DNA of 64,000 bases from Bacillus sp. V3-13 (lineage in GTDB: Bacteria > Bacillota > Bacilli > Bacillales > Cytobacillaceae). Positions within the stretch are counted from its first letter, which is position 1, and the number at the start of each line of letters is the position of its first letter. Location of the stretch: contig NZ_PGUZ01000033.1 in assembly GCF_002860165.1 (NCBI RefSeq), positions 1 through 64,000 of the forward strand, read 5' to 3'. Positions 1 through 9,038 of this stretch are shown one piece after another. The position numbers and the translations under genes are program-made. The notes under the pieces are model-generated. The model was not told the DNA's origin, did not search any database, and saw nothing but the letters and a program-made list of their open reading frames with translations.

Positions 1-340
1 GAGCGGAACTTGAGATTTACGAGCGGAACTTGAGATTTACGAGCGGAATTTGAGATTTACGAGCGGAATTTGAGATTTACGAGCGGAACTTGAGATTTAC
101 GAGCGGAATTTGAGATTTACGAGCGGAATTTGAGATTTACGAGCGGAACTAGAGATTTACGAGCGGAATTTGAGATTTACGAGCGGAATTTGAGATTTAC
201 GAGCGGAATTTGAGATTTACGAGCGGAACTAGAGATTTACGAGCGGAACTTGAGATTTACGAGCGGAACTTGAGATTTACGAGCGGAATTTGAGATTTAC
301 GAGCGGAACTTGAGATTTACGAGCGGAACCTCGAGATTAC
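1..340. repeat. Tandem array of a 20-bp unit
   Basis: Sixteen head-to-tail copies of GAGCGGAACTTGAGATTTAC occupy 1-320, and a degenerate seventeenth copy fills 321-340. The array touches the left edge, so its full length is unknown. Differences between units are limited to unit position 9 (C or T) and position 11 (T, or A in the units at 141 and 221). There are no unique spacers, so it is not a CRISPR array. The 20-bp period rules out a sensible coding repeat. The reverse complement contains TTCCGCTCGTAA, which resembles the units of the second array at 17351-17474. Function unknown. Confidence 0.95.
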
Positions 341-642
341 GAGCAGCCATCCGCATTTAAAAGCACGTAGTAGTATGTTCAAACGCTTATTGGCATCCCG
401 TGATGGGCCGCAATATTCAGGAAGTAACATGCCTAAAAAAACCCCATTATTACAAAGGAGATTTAGTGATGAATGACGAAGAAGGTTATACCACATTGAA
501 ATAGGATAACTGCAATTTTTTCTAAACGAATTAAATGTGATCATCCTGTCCTCTAAAAATACAAAACTCACAAAAAAAGAGTAGTCTACAAGATCTCCAC
601 AAGTTCGGATTGCGAACATCTTTCATAGAAAAGCATCGAGAA
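341..642. other. Gene-free stretch between array and fatty-acid operon
   Basis: I find no supportable gene here on either strand. A good ribosome binding site (AAAGGAG at 454-460) precedes only an eleven-codon reading frame (469-504), which may be the remnant of a lost gene. No convincing promoter or terminator was seen. Confidence 0.5.
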
Positions 643-664
643 GACTATTTATATAGTCAGACTA
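643..664. promoter_or_regulatory. Overlapping inverted repeats, candidate operator of the fatty-acid operon
   Basis: GACTAT at 643-648 is mirrored by ATAGTC at 653-658, and the perfect odd palindrome TAGTCAGACTA (654-664) overlaps it. The site lies about 60-80 bases upstream of the acyl-CoA dehydrogenase start, where a repressor of fatty-acid degradation (a FadR/TetR-type protein in Bacillus) would be expected. The sequence is not one I recognise as the published Bacillus FadR box, so the regulator is inference. Confidence 0.35.
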
Positions 665-686
665 ATGATAAAATAACTACAAAAAA

Positions 687-700
687 AGAAACCGCTTACA
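687..700 (+). promoter_or_regulatory. cre-like site (CcpA) before acyl-CoA dehydrogenase
   Basis: AGAAACCGCTTACA matches the cre consensus TGAAANCGNTTNCA at every fixed position but the first. It sits just upstream of the ribosome binding site (GGGAGG, 711-716). Carbon catabolite repression of fatty-acid breakdown would fit; binding is inferred. Confidence 0.5.
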
Positions 701-722
701 AACTAAATGAGGGAGGTCAACC

Positions 723-1868
723 ATGCCCCATCCTTATTTAACCGAAGACCATCAAATGTTTCGCAGGTCATTTAGAAAGTTTTTAGAAAAAGAAGCATAC
801 CCATATTATCAACAATGGGAAGAGGACAGGATGATTCCACGCGAGTTTTGGAGGAAGATGGGTCAGCAGGGGTTTTTGTGTCCTGATCTCGATGAAAAGT
901 ATGGAGGCAGCGGCGTTGATTGGGGGTTTTCCGCGGTCATAAATGAGGAGCTGGAGCGGGTCGGATCCGGACTTGTCGGGATTGGGCTGCACAGTGATAT
1001 TGTTGTCCCCTATATCCATATATATGGGACGGAAGAACAGAAGCAGCGCTGGCTTCCCCGTTGTGCGAGTGGTGAGTTGATCACGGCAATTGCCATGACC
1101 GAGCCCGGAACAGGATCCGATCTTGCCAACATTCAAACGACGGCAAGAAGTGACGGGAACGACTATATTTTAAACGGGCAAAAAACATTTATTACGAACG
1201 GAATCCATGGAGATTTGATCCTGGTTGCCTGTAAAACGGACCCGCAAGCGGTTCCTAAACATAAGGGAGTCAGCTTGATCGTTGTTGAGAGGGATGCACC
1301 TGGATTTTCAAGAGGCAGGAAGCTCGACAAAATTGGCCTGCACTGCCAGGATACTGCCGAATTAATTTTCGACGATTGCCGGGTTCCAAAAGACAATCTG
1401 ATAGGCGAAGAAGGAAAAGGCTTTTTATACTTAATGGAAAAGCTTCAGCAGGAGAGGCTGGTTGTTGGGATTGCAGCGCAGACTGCGGCAGAAGTCATTC
1501 TGAAACTGACCATTGATTATGTGAAAAGCCGCCAAGCGTTCGGCAAGCCAATCAGCGCATTTCAAAACACGCAGTTTAAGATTGCCGAGATGGCGACAGA
1601 AATTGAAATGGGCCGGGCCTTTCTTGATCAGCTAATCGCTGAGCACATAGAAGGCCAGGATATCGTCACAAAGGTGTCGATGGCAAAGTGGAAATTGACG
1701 GACTCGGCCAGAAAAATTGCCGCCGAATGCATGCAGCTTCATGGCGGTTATGGATATATGGAAGAATACGAGATTGCAAGGCGTTACCGGGATATTCCGG
1801 TCGCGAGCATTTATGCCGGAACAAATGAAATCATGAAGACGATCATTGCCAGAAATCTTGGCCTGTAA
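723..1868 (+). CDS. Acyl-CoA dehydrogenase, long-chain/isovaleryl type
   Basis: FAD-dependent acyl-CoA dehydrogenase of 381 residues, the usual family length, catalysing the first step of beta-oxidation in the cytoplasm. The FAD/substrate signature MTEPGTGSD lies near residue 125, and the C-terminal RQAFGKPI and LHGGYGYMEEYE blocks are intact. In medium-chain enzymes the catalytic base is the Glu of YEGT; here that motif reads YAGTNE. The QERLVVG motif (Glu244) matches the helix-G base used by long-chain and isovaleryl-CoA dehydrogenases, so the enzyme probably belongs to that branch. The ATG follows GGGAGG with good spacing. It is the first gene of an apparent operon with a thiolase and an acyl-CoA ligase. 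The exact substrate is not predictable. Confidence 0.93.
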   Translation: MPHPYLTEDHQMFRRSFRKFLEKEAYPYYQQWEEDRMIPREFWRKMGQQGFLCPDLDEKYGGSGVDWGFSAVINEELERVGSGLVGIGLHSDIVVPYIHIYGTEEQKQRWLPRCASGELITAIAMTEPGTGSDLANIQTTARSDGNDYILNGQKTFITNGIHGDLILVACKTDPQAVPKHKGVSLIVVERDAPGFSRGRKLDKIGLHCQDTAELIFDDCRVPKDNLIGEEGKGFLYLMEKLQQERLVVGIAAQTAAEVILKLTIDYVKSRQAFGKPISAFQNTQFKIAEMATEIEMGRAFLDQLIAEHIEGQDIVTKVSMAKWKLTDSARKIAAECMQLHGGYGYMEEYEIARRYRDIPVASIYAGTNEIMKTIIARNLGL

Positions 1869-1905
1869 TGTTGGGCCGAACATTAACCCGGAAAGGAAAG
1901 ATAGC

Positions 1906-3057
1906 ATGCGAGAAGCAGTAATAGTAGAGGGTGTCCGAACACCGGTAGCGAGAAGAAACGGCGCTTTAAAGGATATCCGTCCCGATGATCTTGCCGCCTT
2001 AACATTAAAAGAGCTTGTCACCAGAGCGGGGATTGATCCAGCTCTCATTGAAGACGTGATTTTAGGATGTGTGACCCAATCCGGGGAACAGGCCGGCGAT
2101 ATTGCAAGAGTTGCATCATTAATTGCCGGCTTCCCGATTGAGGTTCCTGGAACAACGATCGACCGCCAGTGCGGATCGAGCCAGCAGGCGGTCCATTTTG
2201 CTGCCCAGGCAATTTTGGCGGGCGATATGGATGTGGTAATCGCTGGCGGTGTCGAGAGCATGTCCCGGGTTCCGATTGGCTCCAACTACCAAGGATCCCC
2301 TTTTAGTGAAAAATTAAAGAGCCAGCATGAAATCATTCATCAAGGCTTATCTGCTGAGAGAATTGCGGAAAAGTACGGTTTTACACGCGAAGAACTGGAT
2401 CAATTCTCGCTGGAAAGCCACCAAAAAGCATTAAAAGCCCAGGCGGAAGGTTATTTTGCACAAGAAACGTTTCCGATCGAAGTGACTTTGCCCGATGGAA
2501 GCAGCGCCATCTTCAAGGAGGACTCGGGGCCAAGAAAAGAAACATCCTTGTCAGCACTCGCAGGATTGAAGCCGGCATTTGCGGAAAAAGGAGTCATTCA
2601 CGCCGGAAATTCAAGTCAAATCAGTGACGGGGCAGCCGCACTGCTGATTATGTCCCGCGAAAAAGCGGAGGAGCTCGGTTTGAAACCGCGTTTTCGGATT
2701 CATACCCGTGTCGTGGTTGGATCAGATCCAACTCTAATGCTGACAGGCCCAATCCCCGCCACGGAAAAAGTACTGCAAAAAGCAGGATTAACGCTTGATG
2801 ATATTGATGTGTTTGAGGTGAATGAAGCATTTGCGCCTGTTCCGCTGGCGTGGCTGAAGGAGACAGGTGCCGACCCGCAAAAGCTCAATCCGAATGGCGG
2901 GGCAATTGCCCTCGGCCATCCGCTTGGCGCCAGCGGGGCGCGGCTTATGGTGACGATGATGCATGGGCTTGAACGGACAGGCGGGCGCTACGGTTTGCAA
3001 ACAATGTGTGAAGGGCACGGAATGGCGAACGCGACGATTATCGAACGGCTTGACTAA
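1906..3057 (+). CDS. Thiolase family protein (acetyl-CoA acyltransferase)
   Basis: Thiolase of 383 residues that would cleave 3-ketoacyl-CoA, or condense two acetyl-CoA. The nucleophile is Cys89 in DRQCGSSQQA. The catalytic His is in ALGHPLGASGAR near residue 339. The C-terminal active-site Cys is in MCEGHGMANA, where the usual CxGGGMG is altered to CEGHGMA. I chose the ATG at 1906 because GGAAAGGAAAG lies just upstream; a longer frame to 1846 would overlap the previous gene without a ribosome binding site. It is located 37 bases after the acyl-CoA dehydrogenase, so degradation is the more likely direction. Confidence 0.92.
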   Translation: MREAVIVEGVRTPVARRNGALKDIRPDDLAALTLKELVTRAGIDPALIEDVILGCVTQSGEQAGDIARVASLIAGFPIEVPGTTIDRQCGSSQQAVHFAAQAILAGDMDVVIAGGVESMSRVPIGSNYQGSPFSEKLKSQHEIIHQGLSAERIAEKYGFTREELDQFSLESHQKALKAQAEGYFAQETFPIEVTLPDGSSAIFKEDSGPRKETSLSALAGLKPAFAEKGVIHAGNSSQISDGAAALLIMSREKAEELGLKPRFRIHTRVVVGSDPTLMLTGPIPATEKVLQKAGLTLDDIDVFEVNEAFAPVPLAWLKETGADPQKLNPNGGAIALGHPLGASGARLMVTMMHGLERTGGRYGLQTMCEGHGMANATIIERLD

Positions 3058-3074
3058 TTTTTGGAGGGATGAAT

Positions 3075-4643
3075 ATGTCAACAACGGTTGGAAAGATCTT
3101 TGATTTGACGGTAAAAAAATATCCTCATAAAGAAGCCATCTATGATGTCAGGAAAAACCTCCGCTATACGTACCAACAATGGAGCAAGAAAGTGAACCAG
3201 CTTGCAAACGCTCTTTTACATGAAGGTGTGAAGAAGGGTGACCGCGTTTCAACCTTTCTGTTTAATACAGAAGAACTGGCAACTGCTTTTTTTGCCTGTG
3301 CTAAAATTGGCGCGGTTTTCAATCCGATTAACTTTCGGCTAACAGCTGAAGAAGTGGATTATATTATAAGAGATGCCGAGCCGAAGGTCATTTTGTTTGA
3401 ACAAGCGTTGGCTGACGTTGTGGCCGCGATTGAAGACCGTTTTTCAACACTGTCCTTCTGGTTTATTGATGAAGAAACGCCTGACTATGCTGCAAGCTAC
3501 CATGAAAAAGTCAATTCAGCTTCGGAAGCAGATGTTGACACGACGGTTGATGAAAACGATTTATACGCGATTATGTACACGAGCGGGACGACCGGCAGGC
3601 CAAAGGGTGTGCTGCACCGCCACCGCGAGATGGTTGAACAAAGCCTGATTATAATCTCTGCGACGAAGCTGGAGCAAAAGGACAACGGGCTGGTAACCGC
3701 TCCGATGTTTCATTGTGCAGAGCTTCATTGCGCGTTCTTGCCCCGTGTTCATGTAGGTGCCAGAAACATCATTCTTCATCATTTTGATCCAAAGCAAGTG
3801 CTGCAATTAGTAGATCAGGAAAAAATAACGAAGTTTTTTGCGGCTCCGACGATGTGGAATATGCTTCTCCAGGAGGATTTAAGCCAGTATGATATCACCA
3901 GCTTAAAACTCGGTTTATATGGAGCAGCGCCAATGGCTCCGGCACTGGTCCGTGCTTGCCATGATCAACTGGGGATCTCGCTCGTCCAGGCGTATGGAAT
4001 GACAGAGATGGGCCCGGCGATTACCTTTCTCTTGGAAGAGGATCAGCTCACGAAAGCTGGTTCTGCCGGCCAGGCCTGCCTGAATCACGAAATCCGGATT
4101 GTCCGGCCTAATGAAACAGGGCTTTCGGATCCTGATGACGTTGTTCCGGCAGGTGAAACAGGCGAAATTATTGTCCAGGGACCATGCATGATGAGCGGAT
4201 ATTTTCGCCGCGATGAAGCAACCGAAAAGGCGATGTACAAAGGCTGGTATCATTCAGGAGATATCGGCTACCTCGATGAAGATGGCTACCTGTGGGTAAA
4301 AGACAGGGTTGATGATATGATCATCAGTGGCGGCGAAAATATTTATCCACGCGAGATTGAGGACCTTTTATACGAACATAAAGGGGTTCTCGATGTTGCC
4401 GTTGTAGGGCAGCCGGACGACCGCTGGGGCGAAACCGTCACAGCTTTCGTCGTAAAAAAAGATGCGCAGCTCACGGAGGCCGAGCTTGATGAATGGTGCA
4501 AGAGCAGTAACAAGCTTGCCAACTACAAGCGGCCCCGCAAATATGTATTCTGTGAAGCACTGCCAAGGAATGCGAGCGGGAAAATCCAGAAATTTACGCT
4601 GAGAAAGCAGCTTCAGGAGCTTTTCAGCAACGGACAGTCCTAA
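3075..4643 (+). CDS. Long-chain acyl-CoA synthetase (AMP-forming)
   Basis: ANL-superfamily ligase of 522 residues that activates a fatty acid to its CoA thioester with ATP. The P-loop-like motif YTSGTTGRPKG lies near residue 172. AYGMTEMGP follows in the A5 region, GWYHSGDIGYLDEDGYL in the A7 region, and NASGKIQKFTLRK carries the catalytic lysine at the C-terminus. The start was set at the second ATG (3075) because GGAGGG at 3063-3068 directly abuts the first ATG at 3069. It is the third gene of the operon and supplies the acyl-CoA for the two upstream enzymes. No signal peptide is present, so the enzyme is cytoplasmic or peripheral. Confidence 0.92.
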   Translation: MSTTVGKIFDLTVKKYPHKEAIYDVRKNLRYTYQQWSKKVNQLANALLHEGVKKGDRVSTFLFNTEELATAFFACAKIGAVFNPINFRLTAEEVDYIIRDAEPKVILFEQALADVVAAIEDRFSTLSFWFIDEETPDYAASYHEKVNSASEADVDTTVDENDLYAIMYTSGTTGRPKGVLHRHREMVEQSLIIISATKLEQKDNGLVTAPMFHCAELHCAFLPRVHVGARNIILHHFDPKQVLQLVDQEKITKFFAAPTMWNMLLQEDLSQYDITSLKLGLYGAAPMAPALVRACHDQLGISLVQAYGMTEMGPAITFLLEEDQLTKAGSAGQACLNHEIRIVRPNETGLSDPDDVVPAGETGEIIVQGPCMMSGYFRRDEATEKAMYKGWYHSGDIGYLDEDGYLWVKDRVDDMIISGGENIYPREIEDLLYEHKGVLDVAVVGQPDDRWGETVTAFVVKKDAQLTEAELDEWCKSSNKLANYKRPRKYVFCEALPRNASGKIQKFTLRKQLQELFSNGQS

Positions 4644-4662
4644 ATAGTGTCAGCAATTAGCG

Positions 4663-4683
4663 AGCGAGGGGACCCCCCTCGCT
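4663..4683. terminator. Hairpin between convergent genes
   Basis: AGCGAGGGG at 4663-4671 pairs perfectly with CCCCTCGCT at 4675-4683 around a three-base loop. It lies between the ends of the acyl-CoA ligase (+) and the DUF948 gene (-). The T-tracts on both sides are weak, so efficiency is uncertain. Confidence 0.6.
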
Positions 4684-4687
4684 CTTA

Positions 4688-5056
4688 CTATTGTGATTTT
4701 AAAGATCTTTTCCGAATTTCCCATTTTAAAAGCTGTTCGCGGTCTTTCCGCTGAAGATGGGCAATAGGATTTATTTTAACCAATTTTTTAAAAGACTGTG
4801 TTGTTTCTTTAACGGCTTTAATGGCAGAATTGACAGCTGCCTTCTTCTCCTGAATATCGGCGACAATTTGCTGCTGGTTTGTTGTGAGCTCATCTGTTTC
4901 AGTTCTTATGCTATCCGTTTGCTTCTGAACGCGTGCCGCGGATTGCGAAAGCTTGTCGATAGCCGGTTTTGCTTCTTTAAACGTTTTGAAAGCAGAGTAC
5001 CCTAAGTAGATGAGTGAGCCAACGACTAGAGCGATGCTTAAATAAATAATGAACAT
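4688..5056 (-). CDS. DUF948 family membrane-anchored coiled-coil protein
   Basis: A protein of 122 residues with one N-terminal membrane segment (about residues 2-22) followed by a long hydrophilic helix rich in Lys, Gln and Glu that is likely to form a coiled coil. This is the arrangement of the DUF948 family, which includes Bacillus YtxG-type general stress proteins. The biochemical role is unknown. It is transcribed away from the ABC exporter at 5268, sharing a 211-base intergenic region, and converges on the acyl-CoA ligase. The TTTCTTTATTAG complement upstream contains a usable AAGGAGAGG ribosome binding site. Confidence 0.75.
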   Translation of the reverse strand: MFIIYLSIALVVGSLIYLGYSAFKTFKEAKPAIDKLSQSAARVQKQTDSIRTETDELTTNQQQIVADIQEKKAAVNSAIKAVKETTQSFKKLVKINPIAHLQRKDREQLLKWEIRKRSLKSQ

Positions 5057-5267
5057 TTAGAAACCTCTCCTTTCTTTATTAGCATCAACCGCTTTTTTAT
5101 TTTTACCCTGAAACGAACGAAAATTAACAATTAAATTGCATTTTCCTTATTGTTAAATTGTTTAAAAATTCCGCGAAAAAAGCTATCATGAACAGTAAAG
5201 ACTTTTTCTTTAGGTTTCCGAAAGAATTTACATGGCAAACTGCGGACAATCGTTTGGAGGGTAACAG

Positions 5268-7010
5268 ATGCTTAAGATGGGGGCGTTTTTAAAACCATAC
5301 CGGATTCCGGTTGCGATCGCTTTGCTTTTAATGCTGACAGAGCTTGCGGTTGAACTTGTCCAGCCGCTGTTAATAGCAAAAATCATCGATGAAGGTATTT
5401 TGCACGAAGATCTTCGGGTTGTGATATTTTGGGGAGCTGTTATGGTCGGGTTTTCACTCATCGCTTTTGTCGCGGGTGTGACCAATTCATTTTATGCTTC
5501 CCATGTCAGCCAAAGCTTTGGCTATGATGTGAGAGAAAGCTTATTCAACAAAGTACAATCGTTTTCATTTGCGAACTTTAACACGTTTCCGGCCGCTTCG
5601 CTCGTGACGAGAATGACAAACGATGTCACGCAAATCCAAAACACGGTGTTCATGAGCCTGCGGATCGCACTTCGGGCCCCATTGCTTGTCATTGGGGGCG
5701 TTATGATGGCGTTCATTGTCAATGTGAAGCTTGCCCTTTTTTTAGCAACTGTTCTGCCGATTTTATTTGTGTTTCTGCTATGGCTAATGAAAAAAGGCAG
5801 ATCCGCGTTTAAATCCGTACAGGCAAAGCTCGACGGTGTTAATAATGTGATGCGTGAAAATTTGGCGGGGATTCGGCTCATTAAAGCTTTTTTAAGAAGG
5901 GACCATGAAGGCAACCGGTTCAAGAAGGCGAACCAAGACTTGATGGAACGGACGGTTGCCGCTTTAAGGATGATGGAACTGGCAATCCCGGTCCTCCTTT
6001 TTGTGATGAATTTAAGTATCCTGGCGATTCTTTGGTTTGGTACGGCTGATGTCAGTACAGGGAATATGCAAGTCGGTGAAGTGGTTGCGATCGTAAATTA
6101 TGCAACGAGGATCACAGGAGCTTTTTCGATGTTTTCCTGGATCATGATGGCGTTTTCAAGGGCCCAGGCCTCTGCTGAGCGGATTTCCGAAGTGCTCGAA
6201 ACCGAAATCGATCTCAATGATTCTGAAAACCATGATCCTTCTTTAACAATCGAGGAAGGGAAGATTGAGTTTGACCATGTTTCGTTTCAGTATCCGGCGA
6301 GCCGCACTCATGTATTGGACGATGTGTCGTTTAGCGTTAAAAAGGGGGAAACGGTCGCCATTCTCGGTGCAACAGGAGCGGGTAAATCGTCTTTGTTCCA
6401 GTTAATCCCCCGGCTGTATGATGTCACGGACGGCGGCATTTATATTGATGATCACGATATCAGAATGATAAAGCTTGATCGTTTGCGCGGGAAGATTGGA
6501 TTTGTTCCGCAGGAATCATTGCTGTTTACAGGAACGGTAAAAGACAATATTGCCTGGGGAAAAGAAGAGGCGACGATCAACGAAATCATTGAAGCAGCGA
6601 AAAGTGCGCAAATTCATGAGACGATCAATAAGCTGCCGAAAAAATACGACACGATCGTCGGACAGAAAGGCGTAAACCTGTCAGGGGGGCAAAAACAGCG
6701 GATCGCGATTGCCCGGGCTCTCGTGAGGAAGCCAAGGATTTTGCTGCTTGATGATAGTACGAGTGCATTGGATCTTAGAACAGAAGCAAAACTGCTTGAG
6801 GCAATCAAAAAGTATCCTTGTACAACCCTTATTATTACGCAAAAAATTAGTACGGCAATGGAAGCCGATCAAATCATTCTTTTAGAGGATGGCAAGCTGC
6901 TTGAAAAAGGAAGCCATGCTTCATTATTAAAGCGTTCTGCCCTTTACCAAAGCATTTTTCAATCACAGTTTGGAGAGGAGACGCTGCAGCATGCTCAAGG
7001 AGTTAAGTAA
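5268..7010 (+). CDS. yfiB: Heterodimeric ABC exporter, degenerate-site subunit (YfiB-like)
   Basis: Half-size ABC exporter of 580 residues: six membrane segments (about 15-310), then an ATPase domain with Walker A GATGAGKSS near residue 368 and signature LSGGQ. The Walker B region reads LLLDDSTSALD, with Asp in place of the catalytic Glu, and the switch position reads LIITQKIS, with Gln in place of His. These two changes mark the degenerate-site subunit of heterodimeric exporters such as TM287/288, LmrCD and the Bacillus YfiBC pair. The gene overlaps its partner by 20 bases. The start follows GGAGGG. Substrate unknown; multidrug or lipid export is typical. The gene name rests on length, pairing and residue pattern. 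Confidence 0.87.
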   Translation: MLKMGAFLKPYRIPVAIALLLMLTELAVELVQPLLIAKIIDEGILHEDLRVVIFWGAVMVGFSLIAFVAGVTNSFYASHVSQSFGYDVRESLFNKVQSFSFANFNTFPAASLVTRMTNDVTQIQNTVFMSLRIALRAPLLVIGGVMMAFIVNVKLALFLATVLPILFVFLLWLMKKGRSAFKSVQAKLDGVNNVMRENLAGIRLIKAFLRRDHEGNRFKKANQDLMERTVAALRMMELAIPVLLFVMNLSILAILWFGTADVSTGNMQVGEVVAIVNYATRITGAFSMFSWIMMAFSRAQASAERISEVLETEIDLNDSENHDPSLTIEEGKIEFDHVSFQYPASRTHVLDDVSFSVKKGETVAILGATGAGKSSLFQLIPRLYDVTDGGIYIDDHDIRMIKLDRLRGKIGFVPQESLLFTGTVKDNIAWGKEEATINEIIEAAKSAQIHETINKLPKKYDTIVGQKGVNLSGGQKQRIAIARALVRKPRILLLDDSTSALDLRTEAKLLEAIKKYPCTTLIITQKISTAMEADQIILLEDGKLLEKGSHASLLKRSALYQSIFQSQFGEETLQHAQGVK

Positions 7011-8820
7011 ACCTTTCCAATATAAACGTGTTTCTGTTCTGGCTGGGGATGAACGTTCCGGAAAAAAGAAATTAAAAACGAAAAATTGGCTTGGCACAGT
7101 GAAAAGGATTTGGGAGTATTTTGCTTCGTATAAAGGTTTATTTATGCTTGTCGTTTTAATGGTTGTGGCCAGCTCGGCTTTGGGGCTGCTCGGACCTTTC
7201 TTGATTGGGGTGACGATTGACGAATATGTAGTCTCGGGGAACAGCCATAATTTGATATTGCGATTAATTGAGTTAGCCGTTGTCTATCTTTTGTATTCCG
7301 GTTCTCTTTGGTTTCAAAACTTCTGGATGATCGGAATTGCCCAAAATACAGTCTTTACGATGCGCACCCAGTTGTTTAGCCATCTTCATAAGCTGCCGAT
7401 CCCCTTTTTTGATAAACGCCAGCACGGAGAACTGATGAGCCGCATCACCAATGATATTGAAAATGTCAGCACGACCTTAAACAGCTCGGTCATTCAAATT
7501 TTCTCGAGTATGTTGACGTTGGCAGGCACGGTAGCTGTCATGCTCTGGCTCAGCCCGCTGCTGACCCTTGTTACATTGATCATCGTACCGCTTATGTTTA
7601 TCGGGATGAAATGGATAACAAACCGGACCGGAAAGCTATTCAAACAGCAACAGCGCAATCTCGGCGATATGAACGGATTTATTGAAGAAACCATTTCCGG
7701 GCAGCGAATTGTTAAAACTTTTTCGCAGGAAAAGAAAGTGATTGCCGAGTTCCGTGAAAAGAATGAAAAGCTGAAAGAAGCGGGATTTTGGGCGCAGACG
7801 TATTCAGGATTTATTCCAAAGCTGATGAACTTCTTAAATAATTTGAGCTTTGCGATTATTGCCGGTATTGGCGGCCTCTTGGCATTGAAGGGGATGGTGA
7901 CAATCGGGGTTATGGTTATTTTTGCTGAATATGCCCGGCAGTTTACCCGTCCGCTCAATGATTTGGCCAATCAGTTTAACACATTGCTGTCGGCAGTGGC
8001 CGGGGCGGAGCGCGTCTTTGCTATTTTGGATGAGGAAGAGGAGATGCAGGACGAACGTTTCGCGGCCGACCTGCCTGCTGTTCAAGGGGAAGTGGAGTTC
8101 AGGAACGTGTCTTTCTCTTATGAAAAGGAAGATACCACAGTCACCGACATTGATTTTTATGCTGCTCCCGGGGAAACGGTTGCCTTTGTTGGGCCTACAG
8201 GCGCCGGAAAAACCACCTTGATTAACCTGCTCTCGCGCTTTTATAACCCGGACAGCGGGAAAATACTGATAGATGGCCACGATATTACTTCAATAAAACG
8301 GGAAAGCCTGCGGCGGCATATGGCTTTCGTTCTTCAAGACTCATTTTTATTCGAGGGCACGATTAAGGAAAACATTCGCTATGGGAGGCTCGACGCCAGT
8401 GACAGCGAGGTTGAAAAAGCAGCCAGAAAAGCAAATGCGCATTCTTTTATTATGAAGCTTCCTGAGCGGTATGATACAGTGCTCAGCCAGGATGGCGGAG
8501 GGATCAGCCAGGGCCAGAAACAGCTGCTGTCGATTGCGAGGGCGATTTTAGCCAACCCATCTATTTTGTTATTGGATGAAGCGACAAGCAGCATTGATAC
8601 GGTGACGGAAGTGAAAATCCAGGAAGCGCTGCAGCGGCTGATGGAGGGAAGAACAAGCTTCGTCATCGCCCACCGCCTCAACACAATTCAAAAAGCCAAC
8701 CAGATCATTGTCCTGGAAGAGGGCAGAATCATTGAAAAAGGCAGCCACCACGAACTGCTAAAACGAAAAGGTTTTTATCACAACCTGTATTTTGGCCAGC
8801 TCCGGGATGGCGTAATTTAA
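6991..8820 (+). CDS. yfiC: Heterodimeric ABC exporter, catalytic subunit (YfiC-like)
   Basis: Half-size exporter of 609 residues and partner of the preceding protein. An N-terminal cytoplasmic extension of about 35 residues precedes six membrane segments. The ATPase domain has Walker A GPTGAGKTT, Walker B LLLDEATSSID with the catalytic Glu, and an intact switch His in VIAHRLN. The signature motif is the variant ISQGQ. The dimer should therefore have one working and one degenerate ATP site. I chose the ATG at 6991 behind GGAGAGGAG (6972-6980); a longer frame to 6970 lacks a ribosome binding site. The overlap with the previous gene indicates translational coupling. Confidence 0.88.
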   Translation: MLKELSKPFQYKRVSVLAGDERSGKKKLKTKNWLGTVKRIWEYFASYKGLFMLVVLMVVASSALGLLGPFLIGVTIDEYVVSGNSHNLILRLIELAVVYLLYSGSLWFQNFWMIGIAQNTVFTMRTQLFSHLHKLPIPFFDKRQHGELMSRITNDIENVSTTLNSSVIQIFSSMLTLAGTVAVMLWLSPLLTLVTLIIVPLMFIGMKWITNRTGKLFKQQQRNLGDMNGFIEETISGQRIVKTFSQEKKVIAEFREKNEKLKEAGFWAQTYSGFIPKLMNFLNNLSFAIIAGIGGLLALKGMVTIGVMVIFAEYARQFTRPLNDLANQFNTLLSAVAGAERVFAILDEEEEMQDERFAADLPAVQGEVEFRNVSFSYEKEDTTVTDIDFYAAPGETVAFVGPTGAGKTTLINLLSRFYNPDSGKILIDGHDITSIKRESLRRHMAFVLQDSFLFEGTIKENIRYGRLDASDSEVEKAARKANAHSFIMKLPERYDTVLSQDGGGISQGQKQLLSIARAILANPSILLLDEATSSIDTVTEVKIQEALQRLMEGRTSFVIAHRLNTIQKANQIIVLEEGRIIEKGSHHELLKRKGFYHNLYFGQLRDGVI

Positions 8821-9024
8821 AAGTTGGCGATAAAACGGCTGAGGTTGATGATGTATTTGCAAAAGTTGACGATAAAGTGGCTGAAGTTGATGGTAAATTT
8901 GAAAAGTTGACGATAAAGTGGCTGAAGTTGATGGTAAATTTGAAAAGTTAACAAGAAAACGGCTGAGGTTGATGATATATTTGAATAGTTGACGATAAAG
9001 TGGTTGGGGTTATAGAAAATATAA
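8819..9024 (+). repeat. Decayed 41/42-bp tandem repeats after yfiC
   Basis: About four and a half copies begin near 8819, 8861, 8902, 8943 and 8984. The first period is 42 bases and the others 41. The first copies read in frame as a 14-residue, two-heptad unit (KVGDKTAEVDDVFA, then KVDDKVAEVDGKFE), after which one missing A per unit destroys the frame. This suggests a broken coiled-coil gene or an expanded non-coding repeat. No start codon with a ribosome binding site was found for it. Confidence 0.85.
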
Positions 9025-9038
9025 AGGCATGGGGAACA

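Noticed and set aside
1-340. Possible CRISPR array
   Set aside because: The 20-bp units are contiguous with no unique spacers, and no cas genes are present in the window.
469-504. Eleven-residue reading frame with AAAGGAG upstream
   Set aside because: Too short, with no terminator or promoter; more likely a remnant or chance.
1632-2285. Long minus-strand reading frame over the thiolase gene
   Set aside because: It runs antisense to two clearly recognisable enzymes and has no ribosome binding site or recognisable protein features.
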